DNA of 24,308 nucleotides from positions 1 to 24,308 of the forward strand of contig JBDNHZ010000023.1 in NCBI GenBank assembly GCA_041688515.1. The letters run 5' to 3'. The notes under the pieces are model-generated. The model searched no databases, was not told where the DNA came from, and was given only the letters and a program-made list of their open reading frames with translations. The DNA comes from UBA6176 sp041688515 (GTDB taxonomy: Bacteria; Verrucomicrobiota; Verrucomicrobiia; Limisphaerales; UBA9464). The position numbers were made by a program, and so were the translations under genes. Position 1 is the first letter of the stretch. Every line of letters starts with the position of its first letter. Of this stretch, positions 7,642 through 15,192 are shown piece by piece.

Positions 7642-9476
7642 CGCATGATCTCCTTTCTCTGGACACTGGTCAGCACCGTCTCCGTGAAGGAATTGATCGC
7701 GACGTGCCGCGCGAAAAACTCCTCCAGGACGCTCCCGAGCAGGAACGCCCCGGTGCCCACGAAGGCCGACTCATCCACCTGCACCTCGATCTGGATCCCC
7801 CGTGCAAAGGCAATTGGCCCCTGGGTCTGCACCCGCTGGAGGACCGGTTTGCTCCGGATATGACGGATGCCCTCAATCTGTTTCAGGGCCACCTTGTTGA
7901 GCGGATCGGCGTACAACAGCAGCAACTCGCGGAAGGCCCGCGCGCCTTCGTCTCCCTTGTCATCCGCAATCGAGAAATAGTTCAGGGAGAGATGATCGAT
8001 CAACCGCCAGGCGACGGTTCCGTCCACCGGACTGGCCCGGGGCGGGGTCGGGCCGGAGATGGTCTGGATTCCCACGATGCAGGCGGCGGATTCGGTGGTG
8101 AACTCTGCTCCGCCGCCGATGGGAATCGCCAGGGGCAGATGCCGATTCGAGCACAGGGCTCGGATGGCGAGTTGCCGGATCTCCGGACGGTACGGGGCCC
8201 GGTGCGAATCCACCATCGAGATGAACACGTCGGACCCGCCGTACATCGGCCGCTGACGACTGACCCGTTCACCGGTGGTCAGGTGGCGCGGTACCCGGCT
8301 GGTCGTGTAATAGGCGGTCGCCGTTTCATCGTCCTGATCGCGGGCGGTATGGAACGGCTGGAAGATCTGTTCGTCCTCCGCCGTCTCGCCAATGCCGGTC
8401 ACGCCCGTGATTCGGTAAACTTCGAAATCCAGGGGGCGATTCCGGTCGGGAACGATGTGGAATTCGAAGGTCTCCTGTCCGACCGGGACGCGGTCGAGCT
8501 GCTTCTCGAACAGGTTGACCGCCGGCGTGCAGTGCAGGCGGAACATCTCGGTTTCGACGGCGTCCTCGAAGGCCGGATTGCGTTCATCCAGCGCGATGAC
8601 CAACTGGACCTCGTCGCCCCGCGCCTTCTGGAGGGCCTCCTGCAAACCGGCCAATTCAAAGAACAGGAAGCGCTCCGGCATGGCGAAGTACTCCTTCAAC
8701 AGCCGGTAGCCCTCGAACCCGCGGGGGCTGGGTGGAAGCAGGGCTTCCTCGCGGGAGAATCCCACCCGCCGAATCTGGTCGGACCCGATGCAGCCCAGCA
8801 CTTCCTTGGTCCCCGGATGTTGAACCACCACGGCGAGGCTTCGCGCCATCACCAGCTCGTAGAGTTCGACCGGCAATTCACCGTCTCCGTGGAGGTGGAA
8901 GACCAGGGACGAAATGGCCGTCTCGGCGAAGGGCACCACCGCGGTCTTGTGGAGTCGGATGGCGATGGCACCGCGGGCACCGATCTCCGGGGGCAAACCG
9001 AGCGTCCCGACATCGCGCCCGTGGTACTGGACTTTCTGGACTTCGAAGGGTGTGAGGGTGACGGGATGGGCGGTCAGGAAGGTGGCCCGGGTGTTCTCGC
9101 GCTTGCCCAGGGGTCCCCGCAACACGGTCTTCCGCGGCACGACCACTCCGGTCGCCAGTGCGCCTTCGGTGGCCTCCGGAAGCAACTGGACGACACACAT
9201 CGATGGGACCGGACAGAGGTAGTCCGGATAGACCGTCTCCATCAGACCCTGGGTGAACTGCGGGAAACCGGAGTCCAGTTTGAGCCGGACCCGAGCAGCC
9301 ATAAAGGCGAAGCCTTCCAGCAACCGCTCCACATAGGGATCGGGACAGGCGTTCGAGGCGTCCTGATCCAGGGCCAACCGGGCCGCGATCTTGGGGAACT
9401 CGCGGGCGAACTCGGCGGTGGTTTCGCGCAGGTGCCTCAGTTCCTCCTCGTAGAGTCCCAACATCCGTTCATCCAT
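7605..9476 (-). CDS. tssF: T6SS baseplate protein TssF (ImpG/VasA family)
   Basis: A 623-residue TssF, the main wedge subunit of the T6SS baseplate that partners with TssG and TssE. The N-terminus MDERMLGLYEEELRHLRE, then FAREFPKIAARLAL and DPYVERLLEGFAFMAARVRLKLD, is the standard opening of the family. PEFTQGLMETVYPDYLCPVPSM-type text follows (FPQFTQGLMETVYPDYL at about residues 69-85). The middle has FHLHGDGE and YRLLKEYFAMPERFLFFEL, and the C-terminus carries GIRHIRSKPVLQRV and GTGAFLLGSVLEEFFARHVAINSFTETVL. Length is typical. The gene overlaps the tssE stop by 8 bases and has its own strong site, GGGAGG, 5-6 bases upstream of the ATG. Confidence 0.96.
   Translation of the reverse strand: MDERMLGLYEEELRHLRETTAEFAREFPKIAARLALDQDASNACPDPYVERLLEGFAFMAARVRLKLDSGFPQFTQGLMETVYPDYLCPVPSMCVVQLLPEATEGALATGVVVPRKTVLRGPLGKRENTRATFLTAHPVTLTPFEVQKVQYHGRDVGTLGLPPEIGARGAIAIRLHKTAVVPFAETAISSLVFHLHGDGELPVELYELVMARSLAVVVQHPGTKEVLGCIGSDQIRRVGFSREEALLPPSPRGFEGYRLLKEYFAMPERFLFFELAGLQEALQKARGDEVQLVIALDERNPAFEDAVETEMFRLHCTPAVNLFEKQLDRVPVGQETFEFHIVPDRNRPLDFEVYRITGVTGIGETAEDEQIFQPFHTARDQDDETATAYYTTSRVPRHLTTGERVSRQRPMYGGSDVFISMVDSHRAPYRPEIRQLAIRALCSNRHLPLAIPIGGGAEFTTESAACIVGIQTISGPTPPRASPVDGTVAWRLIDHLSLNYFSIADDKGDEGARAFRELLLLYADPLNKVALKQIEGIRHIRSKPVLQRVQTQGPIAFARGIQIEVQVDESAFVGTGAFLLGSVLEEFFARHVAINSFTETVLTSVQRKEIMRWPARTGARQLI
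7650..7656 (-). promoter_or_regulatory. Ribosome binding site of tssG inside tssF
   Basis: AAAGGAG on the minus strand, 8 bases before the tssG ATG at 7641. A closer ATG at 7646 belongs to the tssF frame, so spacing and frame together decide the 7641 start. Confidence 0.7.
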
Positions 9477-9972
9477 TCGCGCCTCCCGAGAGTGTGCAGT
9501 GGCCCGTTTCGAGATCGATCCGAGACCGGATATCCAGTGATTCCGGCAGGGGATTCGCCCAAAGGAACCCCCGGATCCGGACGCTCAGGTTGCCGTCCTC
9601 CTTCTTGACGGAGACATCGAGGGAAGAGGGGATGATGCGCGGCTCAAACCGGCGGATGGCCTCGACGATCCGATCCCGGACCTCATCGATCCGCGTGATG
9701 GACATCCCGACGAAGGGGACGACACCGAAGTTGACGACCGACGAGACGGCTCGGCGCCAGCGGGCGCGGAACCGGGCCGGATCCCCGTGGATCATGAGGG
9801 TGGCCCGGGTATTGAGCAGCCATTCGAGGTCGCGTGCGACACCCCGTCGATAGTCCTGCTGGCTGACGTACCGCTCGTAATACCGGTAGCCGGAGGCATC
9901 CTTCGGATTGTCCACAATCAGCCGATCCAGCAGACAGGGCTGGAGGCGATCCATCGGTTGAGGGTCAGCCAT
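9469..9972 (-). CDS. tssE: T6SS baseplate protein TssE (gp25-like)
   Basis: A 167-residue TssE homologous to phage T4 gp25, which nucleates sheath polymerisation at the baseplate. Conserved blocks are RDLEWLLNTR (48-57), the SVVNFG turn (78-83; usually S-V-L-N-Y-G), and a C-terminal region with IRRFEPRI, followed by a beta-rich end SLDVSVKKEDGNLSVRIRGFL. Length is normal. The start lies 5 bases after the tagJ stop and the stop overlaps tssF by 8 bases, so it is translated as part of the tagJ-tssE-tssF-tssG block. Confidence 0.94.
   Translation of the reverse strand: MADPQPMDRLQPCLLDRLIVDNPKDASGYRYYERYVSQQDYRRGVARDLEWLLNTRATLMIHGDPARFRARWRRAVSSVVNFGVVPFVGMSITRIDEVRDRIVEAIRRFEPRIIPSSLDVSVKKEDGNLSVRIRGFLWANPLPESLDIRSRIDLETGHCTLSGGANG
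9482..9488 (-). promoter_or_regulatory. Ribosome binding site of tssF
   Basis: CGGGAGG on the minus strand, 5 bases before the tssF ATG, within the 3' end of tssE. It supports the start at 9476. Confidence 0.6.
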
Positions 9973-9977
9973 GGGGA

Positions 9978-10766
9978 TCAGGAGTCGAACTCAATGGTCT
10001 TCGCCTCGAACAGCGGGTAATCCGCGGCATCACTGGCCCACATGCGCTGGCCGTGGCCGATATAGGTTCCGGCGATCGGCTCCGAGAACTCGGTCTTGCG
10101 GGCCAGCTGCAAGGCCCCGTCGGTACTCGACTCGGTCCCGGGATAGCGGACGGGGATATGGCCTGAGAGTTGACCGCCATTGCTCCATTCGAAGGTGACG
10201 GGAATCCAGACCAGATCGCGGAGGTCCGAGGGGGCTTCGAGAGTGATCCGCCGGATGCGCTGAAAGGGGATCCAGTAATACTTGCCGAACACCATCGCCT
10301 CCACGATCGGACCCATCCTGGAATCGGCATCGCTGAGCCAGGCGATCGGTTCGCCATTGACCTTGCCGGGATTGGGACGGGCGCTCTGCAACGCGAGGGT
10401 TCGCAGTTGCGACGCCCCGGCGAGGTCGCCCCGGGTGTGCATGGCCAGCGCCTGGATCATCATTCCCACCCAGGCTTCCGGTTCGCCGAAAACCAGGGGA
10501 GACGCATTTCCCTCAAACACGCGGCGTCGGAACAGTTCGCACTCAATGACGGGCTTGAAGATGCGCGCCAGCATCTCGGCCTCGGGATCGAACCCGGCGG
10601 CGACCTGAAGCTGGTTCAGGGCGCGCTCCAGCGAACCGGTGACGCAACAGAGTTGGAAAAGGAAGACCCGCAACTCGCCGCTGGCAGGATTCGCCCGTAT
10701 CTCGTGTTGAAGTTCCGTCAGGGCCTCGCTGACCTTGGCATCCCGGAGGAGATCCTTGGCGTTCAT
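9978..10766 (-). CDS. tagJ: T6SS accessory protein TagJ (ImpE family)
   Basis: A 262-residue ImpE/TagJ protein. In P. aeruginosa the homologue HsiE1/TagJ binds the N-terminus of the sheath protein TssB and has been linked to ClpV recruitment. The N-terminal third is TPR-like (LLRDAKVSEALTELQHEIRAN, then RVFLFQLCCVTGSLERALNQL). The characteristic C-terminal domain has WLSDADSRMGPIVEAMVFGKYYWIPFQRIRRI (about residues 141-173), DLRDLVWIPV, and LARKTEF. Length is standard. It starts about 200 bases after hcp, beyond the terminator at 10852-10892, and ends 5 bases before tssE. Presence of tagJ directly after hcp is an HSI-I-like arrangement. Confidence 0.94.
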   Translation of the reverse strand: MNAKDLLRDAKVSEALTELQHEIRANPASGELRVFLFQLCCVTGSLERALNQLQVAAGFDPEAEMLARIFKPVIECELFRRRVFEGNASPLVFGEPEAWVGMMIQALAMHTRGDLAGASQLRTLALQSARPNPGKVNGEPIAWLSDADSRMGPIVEAMVFGKYYWIPFQRIRRITLEAPSDLRDLVWIPVTFEWSNGGQLSGHIPVRYPGTESSTDGALQLARKTEFSEPIAGTYIGHGQRMWASDAADYPLFEAKTIEFDS

Positions 10767-10851
10767 GGTGGAGATGGTTGCGTGAGCGTGGGAATCACTT
10801 CAAGTGATGTTGCCGTTTATGTTCGTTCTCCGAGGCCTCCACCCATCATGC

Positions 10852-10892
10852 AAAAGGGCAGCCCAAGCTCCCAGAGGGATCTCGGGCTGCCC
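10852..10892 (-). terminator. Rho-independent-type terminator downstream of hcp
   Basis: On the minus strand a perfect 9-bp stem, GGGCAGCCC/GGGCTGCCC (10856-10892), with an inner CCC/GGG pairing in the loop, is followed by TTTT (10852-10855). It lies 77 bases after the hcp stop and 86 bases before tagJ. The T-tract is short, so termination is probably partial, which would let hcp transcript exceed that of the downstream genes. Confidence 0.75.
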
Positions 10893-10968
10893 ATGGTAAG
10901 GCACCGTTCCGGCCAGGCTTTTCGAGGAGACGCGCTCATCGACAATCCCGACCGGATCGGCCGTCGGA

Positions 10969-11454
10969 TCAGCCGCCGACGTTTTCCTTGATGGACCAGT
11001 GGATGGGCACCTTGGCGTCCAAGGTACCATCCGCCTTTTGCGGATAGTACTCGTACTCCATCTTGCCGAAGCTGATGCTGATGGAGTCGACGGGAACCAC
11101 ATCTCCCTGGCTGCCGCCGGTCTGGAAGCTGGTGATGTGAATCTCGGTGAACTTGATCTTCAGGTATTCCTGCTGGGTCTTGCCCGCCTTGCGGCAGGTC
11201 AGCAGGGCTTCAGCGATATGATCGCCGCTCGCGCAGGCGAGGAGCAGCTTGGGGCTCGCCTTGTTGATCTTCATCGCGAACGAGAAATCCTGGAAGCTGA
11301 CCTTGCCGGCTCCACCGCCACCCCCGCTGGAATGGGATCCCGCGTTGCTGGCGCCCCAGGACCAGGACATGATATCAATCTCCTTGCCGTGGCTTTTGTC
11401 GGTGGATTCACCGTCAATTCCCTTGATCTTCAGGAAGTAATCAACTGCAGCCAT
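10969..11454 (-). CDS. hcp: T6SS inner-tube protein Hcp (TssD)
   Basis: A 161-residue Hcp that assembles as hexameric rings into the expelled tube and carries some effectors. Family blocks are YFLKIKGIDGESTDKSH, EIDIMSWSWGASNAGS, the Gly-rich GGGGGAGKVSFQDFSF, INKASPKLLLACASGDH, and the C-terminal FGKMEYEYYPQKADG. The length and the Gly-rich loop closely resemble P. aeruginosa Hcp1. A clear ribosome binding site (GAAAGGAAA) lies 6-8 bases upstream of the ATG. The gene is set off on both sides, by a 110-base leader with a hairpin and by a terminator, as expected for a highly expressed component. No effector domain is fused to it. Confidence 0.97.
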   Translation of the reverse strand: MAAVDYFLKIKGIDGESTDKSHGKEIDIMSWSWGASNAGSHSSGGGGGAGKVSFQDFSFAMKINKASPKLLLACASGDHIAEALLTCRKAGKTQQEYLKIKFTEIHITSFQTGGSQGDVVPVDSISISFGKMEYEYYPQKADGTLDAKVPIHWSIKENVGG

Positions 11455-11460
11455 GTGAGG

Positions 11461-11469
11461 TTTCCTTTC
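11461..11469 (-). promoter_or_regulatory. Ribosome binding site of hcp
   Basis: GAAAGGAAA on the minus strand, ending 6 bases before the hcp ATG. It is stronger than the sites of tssA, tssB, tssC, tssM and clpV, in line with high Hcp demand. Confidence 0.65.
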
Positions 11470-11533
11470 AATTCCGGGAAGCTGCGCCAGCCGCCCGGAG
11501 GTTACTATTGGACGTGTTTGTTGTTTGAGGTTC

Positions 11534-11550
11534 GCCGGTGGCGCACCGGC
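11534..11550 (-). other. Hairpin in the tssC-hcp spacer
   Basis: GCCGGTG-CGC-CACCGGC (minus strand) forms a perfect 7-bp stem 15 bases after the tssC stop. No T-tract follows; the downstream bases are A/C-rich (CTCAAACAACAAACAC). A processing or 3'-stability element between tssC and hcp is more plausible than a terminator. No convincing -35/-10 promoter was found in the 110-base spacer. Confidence 0.5.
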
Positions 11551-11564
11551 TTGGAATCATTGGA

Positions 11565-13034
11565 TCACTTGGCCGGCATCTTGGACACCAGTCGCAGCGA
11601 AACGGTCAGGCCTTCCAACTGGAAGTGCGGCCGGAGATAGAAGCGCGAGGTGTAATAACCCGGGGCTCCTGGAACTTCCTCGACTTTGACCTCGGCGGAG
11701 GCGAGCGGGTAGCGGGCCTTCATTTCCTCGGAGGCCTTGGAGTCGCAGGTGAACTGGCTGATCCACTTGTTCAACCATTCCTCCATGTCCGCGCGTTCCT
11801 TGAAGCTGCCGACCTTGTCGCGAACCATCACCTTGAGGTAATGGGCAAACCGGCAAGTGGACATCAGGTAAGGGAAGGCCGCAGACAAACGGGCATTGGC
11901 CGTCGCCTCGTCGGACTCATACTTGGTCGGTTCCTGGACCGACTGCGCGCTCTCGAAGACGGCGAAGTCATTGCCCTTCTCGTGGCAGAGGGCGATCAGG
12001 CCGTTCTTGGCCAACTCCGCCTCACGGCGGTCGGGAATGGCGACTTCGGTCGGGCACTTCATATCCGTCCCGCCGTCCCCGGTCGGGAAGGTATCCACCG
12101 GGAGCTTGTTAACGGTCCCGCCGGATTCACGACCGCGGATCCGTGCCGTCCAGCCGTATTCCTTGAAGGACTGGGTGATCTTGGTCCCGAGGGCGAAGGC
12201 GGCATTGGACCAGACGTACTTGGAATGATCGCCGTTGCCGGTGTCTTCCTCGAAGGCGAAGGCATCGACGGGGCTCTTCTTGGCCCCATAGGGCATGCGC
12301 GCCAGAAAGCGGGGAAGGGTCAACCCGATGTAGCGGGCATCATCCGTCTTGCGGAAGCTGTTCCAGGCGGCGTACTCGGCCGGAGCAAAAATCTTGGTGA
12401 GATCCCGGGGATTGTTCAGCTCACGCCAGGATTCCATGCCGAACAGGCTGGGAGCAGCGGCGGCGAAGAACGGGGCGAAAGAGGCGGCGGCGATCTGGGC
12501 AACTCCGGCGAGCAGCTTCACGTCCGGGGCGGTATGATCGAAGTTATAGCCACCGATCAGCGCGCCGAACGGCTTTCCACCGCGGGTGCCATACTGCTCT
12601 TCGTAGATCTTCTTGAAGAGCGGGCTCTGGTCCCAGGCGGTACCCTCGAACTTGCCGAGCGACTTGCGAAGATCGGTCTTGGAAACATTGAAGACCTTGA
12701 TCTTCAGCATTTCGTCGGTCTCGGTGTTGTTGACCAGGTAATGGAGACCGCGCCAAGTCCCTTCCAACTCCCGGAACTCGTCCTGGTGCAGGATCAGATT
12801 GATCTGCTCAGAGAGCTTTCGATCGATCTCGGCGATGAGGGCGTTGATCGTCTTCAGGGCATCGCCACTCACGAGGCGTGCATCGCGCAGCGCGAACTCG
12901 CAGAGGGTGGACACCGAACGACTGACCGCGGTCTGCTTTTCAGGGGTCGTGGCCCTGACGGCCTTGCCCATCAGGTTGGAAAAGGCATCGGCCGTCAGTG
13001 CTTCGGCAGCGGTGGTCTGTGCTTGGGTGGACAT
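11565..13034 (-). CDS. tssC: T6SS sheath large subunit TssC (VipB)
   Basis: A 489-residue TssC that, with TssB, forms the contractile sheath. Its N-terminal helix is the segment ClpV is known to recognise after contraction. Conserved blocks are INLILHQDEFRELEGTWRGLHYLV (about residues 80-103), LGKFEGTAWDQSPLFKKIYEEQYGTRGG, GALIGGYNFDH, FFAAAAPSLFG, RYIGLTLPRFLARMPYG, and the C-terminal FYLRPHFQLEGLTVSLRLVS. Length is normal. It starts 61 bases after tssB; only a distant GGAG (about 13 bases before the ATG) precedes it, so coupling to tssB translation is possible. Confidence 0.97.
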   Translation of the reverse strand: MSTQAQTTAAEALTADAFSNLMGKAVRATTPEKQTAVSRSVSTLCEFALRDARLVSGDALKTINALIAEIDRKLSEQINLILHQDEFRELEGTWRGLHYLVNNTETDEMLKIKVFNVSKTDLRKSLGKFEGTAWDQSPLFKKIYEEQYGTRGGKPFGALIGGYNFDHTAPDVKLLAGVAQIAAASFAPFFAAAAPSLFGMESWRELNNPRDLTKIFAPAEYAAWNSFRKTDDARYIGLTLPRFLARMPYGAKKSPVDAFAFEEDTGNGDHSKYVWSNAAFALGTKITQSFKEYGWTARIRGRESGGTVNKLPVDTFPTGDGGTDMKCPTEVAIPDRREAELAKNGLIALCHEKGNDFAVFESAQSVQEPTKYESDEATANARLSAAFPYLMSTCRFAHYLKVMVRDKVGSFKERADMEEWLNKWISQFTCDSKASEEMKARYPLASAEVKVEEVPGAPGYYTSRFYLRPHFQLEGLTVSLRLVSKMPAK

Positions 13035-13095
13035 AGGATTCTACAGGCTCCGGATTGAGGGTTTCGGGGTCGTATACTTCAGGCGGGGTGGATCC

Positions 13096-13608
13096 TCAGG
13101 CCTGGGGTGCCTCGTCGGCCGGCTTGGGAGCGGCGGCCAGACTCTTCATGAGCTCGGGATTCTGAAGGGCTTTCGCCACCAGTTCTTCGGCACTGTCCTT
13201 GCCGTCCATGTAGGAGAGCAGGTTGGCGAGTTCGGTGCGGGCCTCGAGCAGCTTGCGAAGCGGTTCAATCTTTTGGGCAATCGCGGCTGGCGAGAAGTCC
13301 TCCATTTTGTCGAAGGTCATCTCGACATTCAGGTTGCCTTCGCCGGTGAGCGTGTTGGGAACCTGGAAGACCACACGGGGCTTGGTGCCCTTCATCACGT
13401 CGTCAAAGTTATCGACGTCGATCTCCGTGAATTTGCGATCGCCGATGCCGGGCAAGGCCTCGGCTGGCTTGCCACTCAGGTCGGCCATCACACCCATGAT
13501 GAAGGGGAGTTCGACCTTCTTCTGAGAACCTCCGGTCTCCACGTCGTAGCTGATCTGGACGCGGGGAGCACGGTTGCGGCCGACGAATGCCTGACTGTTG
13601 TTTGACAT
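13096..13608 (-). CDS. tssB: T6SS sheath small subunit TssB (VipA)
   Basis: A 170-residue TssB that intertwines with TssC in the sheath. Recognisable blocks are RVQISYDVETGGSQKKVELPF, GVMADLSG (39-46), the FTEIDVDNFDDVM segment, and a helical C-terminus (LRKLLEARTELANLLSYMDG). The Ala/Pro/Lys-rich tail is disordered-looking. The ATG is supported by family alignment from memory; no strong ribosome binding site precedes it. It starts 60 bases after the methyltransferase stop, whereas in HSI-I tssB directly follows tssA. Confidence 0.96.
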   Translation of the reverse strand: MSNNSQAFVGRNRAPRVQISYDVETGGSQKKVELPFIMGVMADLSGKPAEALPGIGDRKFTEIDVDNFDDVMKGTKPRVVFQVPNTLTGEGNLNVEMTFDKMEDFSPAAIAQKIEPLRKLLEARTELANLLSYMDGKDSAEELVAKALQNPELMKSLAAAPKPADEAPQA

Positions 13609-13668
13609 GAAATTCTGGGGTTTGTTTTTCGAGGCTGAAGGCCGGGAAGCTCTGGCGTCAAGTTGTAA

Positions 13669-15192
13669 CTAAGTCACGGATGCAGGACCCGTGCCGCTCC
13701 CGAAATGGAGAATCCCCCGATCGACCAGATTCCGTACGAAAGCCATCCATTCACCCGGCGTGACGCTCGCAGGAACGCTGCCGGTAAGGATGGATTCCTC
13801 CAGCACCTCGAGGGTGGTCCGGCGCCCATCCATCAGGGCCAGCACCGGCACCATTCCCGGCTCAATCCGCAGGTTCCCCGGGATGGGAGCACTGACCCGG
13901 AGAATGCACTCCGCCACCTCCACGGCCCCGTCCTGGAACCGGTGGCGGGTGTGCAACTCCAGCCCGGGCCGAAGCGCGGGGCACCAGGCTCCGAAGAAAA
14001 TCGCGTGGTCCGGTCGGGTACGGCAGCGGGCCCAGGCGAGGCGTTCTGCCAGATCGGAGGCAGAGGCGGACTCGGACGCCATCTCGACGACCTCGGTGAT
14101 CGGCTCCTCTCCCGCGGGGGTGCGGGCAAAATAGAGCGGTCCGTAGATGAACTCCCGGGTGTGATGCCGTTCAAAATGCCCCTCCAGTTGGAGTGCGGCA
14201 TCGGGCTTACCCTGCCCTTGGCGTTCGGCCAGATCGCCAGCAATGGCCTTGGGCGACTTGCGATCGAACACGGCCAGCACGAGGTCGAACCCCGCGGAAT
14301 GGCTGCCCAGCCATTCCCGGACCCGCTGTTCCCAGGGAGTCTCGTGGGTGCTCCGACCGAAGCTGAGGAACATCGCCCGGCCGTCGGCCCCCAGGTGTTC
14401 CGGCAGGTCCGTGACCAATTCCCGGATCACATCTTCACCCAGGCTTCCTCCGTCGCGGAAGACGGCACCATCGCCGAGGGAAGGCACGTAGGGCGGATGC
14501 CAGACAATGACGTCGAAGACCTGCCCAGAAACCCCGTGATACCCTCCGGCCGCCAGACTGCGGGCTCCCACCACGCCATTGAGCCGGAAATTGAACAGGG
14601 CGAACTGGTGGGCGCGTTCGGTCAGGTCCGAGGTGACCACCGAGCGCGCCGTGGGTGCGGCTGCCATTGCGCCAATCCCACACCCTCCGCAGACATCCAG
14701 CAGGGTGCCGGTCGTCGAGGGCATCAGTCGGAGAAACCGGATGGTCCCCGGGTACAACGCCGGAAACACCGCGTCGCTTCCCATTTCCATGGACTTTCCG
14801 TCGGTGTCCAAAACCCGATCGGAAGCCGCCCACAAGCCCGCGATCGGGTAGAGCATGACGGGGCACTGCCAGGCGTCGTCCTGCGCCGGAACCCGGGCGA
14901 TCAAACCGACCTGGAACAGGCACTTCAACCCTTCCGGATCGAGAACCCGATCGAGTTCCTCCTGGGCGACGGCGGCACCCTGGAGGAAGAGTCGGACGGC
15001 GATGGAGGTCGCGGCAGGGAGGCGCGAAAGATCGACCTTGGGCCACTCGACCTTGCCCAGATCGCTGATGACCTGAATGCCGAGCTGAGGGAGCAGTTCG
15101 CGGCGTCCCAGACCGCACTGGGCGAGAAACCCGGAGATCCGCGCATACACCGCATCCGGGAGATCCGAGCGGGGTGCCGGGAAATCGCTCAT
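13669..15192 (-). CDS. SAM-dependent methyltransferase embedded in the T6SS operon
   Basis: A 507-residue protein with a class I methyltransferase core of the MTS/PrmC-like type. The SAM-binding motif I is LLDVCGGCGIG (164-174), an acidic residue follows the second strand (SVVTSDL, Asp189), and the catalytic loop FDVIVWHPPYVP carries HPPY at 232-235 where amino-methylating enzymes usually have NPPY. About 150 residues precede the core and look winged-helix-like; about 200 follow it. This three-part layout resembles large PrmC-like methyltransferases known elsewhere, but the substrate is unknown. The start codon overlaps the tssA stop as ATGA (15189-15192), so translation is coupled to tssA, and tssB follows 60 bases later. 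That placement argues for a T6SS-linked role. It is not a known core component, and it has no signal peptide or effector adaptor domain. Confidence 0.85.
   Translation of the reverse strand: MSDFPAPRSDLPDAVYARISGFLAQCGLGRRELLPQLGIQVISDLGKVEWPKVDLSRLPAATSIAVRLFLQGAAVAQEELDRVLDPEGLKCLFQVGLIARVPAQDDAWQCPVMLYPIAGLWAASDRVLDTDGKSMEMGSDAVFPALYPGTIRFLRLMPSTTGTLLDVCGGCGIGAMAAAPTARSVVTSDLTERAHQFALFNFRLNGVVGARSLAAGGYHGVSGQVFDVIVWHPPYVPSLGDGAVFRDGGSLGEDVIRELVTDLPEHLGADGRAMFLSFGRSTHETPWEQRVREWLGSHSAGFDLVLAVFDRKSPKAIAGDLAERQGQGKPDAALQLEGHFERHHTREFIYGPLYFARTPAGEEPITEVVEMASESASASDLAERLAWARCRTRPDHAIFFGAWCPALRPGLELHTRHRFQDGAVEVAECILRVSAPIPGNLRIEPGMVPVLALMDGRRTTLEVLEESILTGSVPASVTPGEWMAFVRNLVDRGILHFGSGTGPASVT

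Noticed and set aside
7704..9608. 634-residue plus-strand open frame antisense to tssF
   Set aside because: A composition-driven shadow; tssF on the other strand has clear family motifs and a ribosome binding site.
13669..15192. The methyltransferase as a secreted T6SS effector
   Set aside because: No adjacent immunity-like gene, VgrG, PAAR or adaptor, and its coupling to tssA suggests a resident cytoplasmic role.
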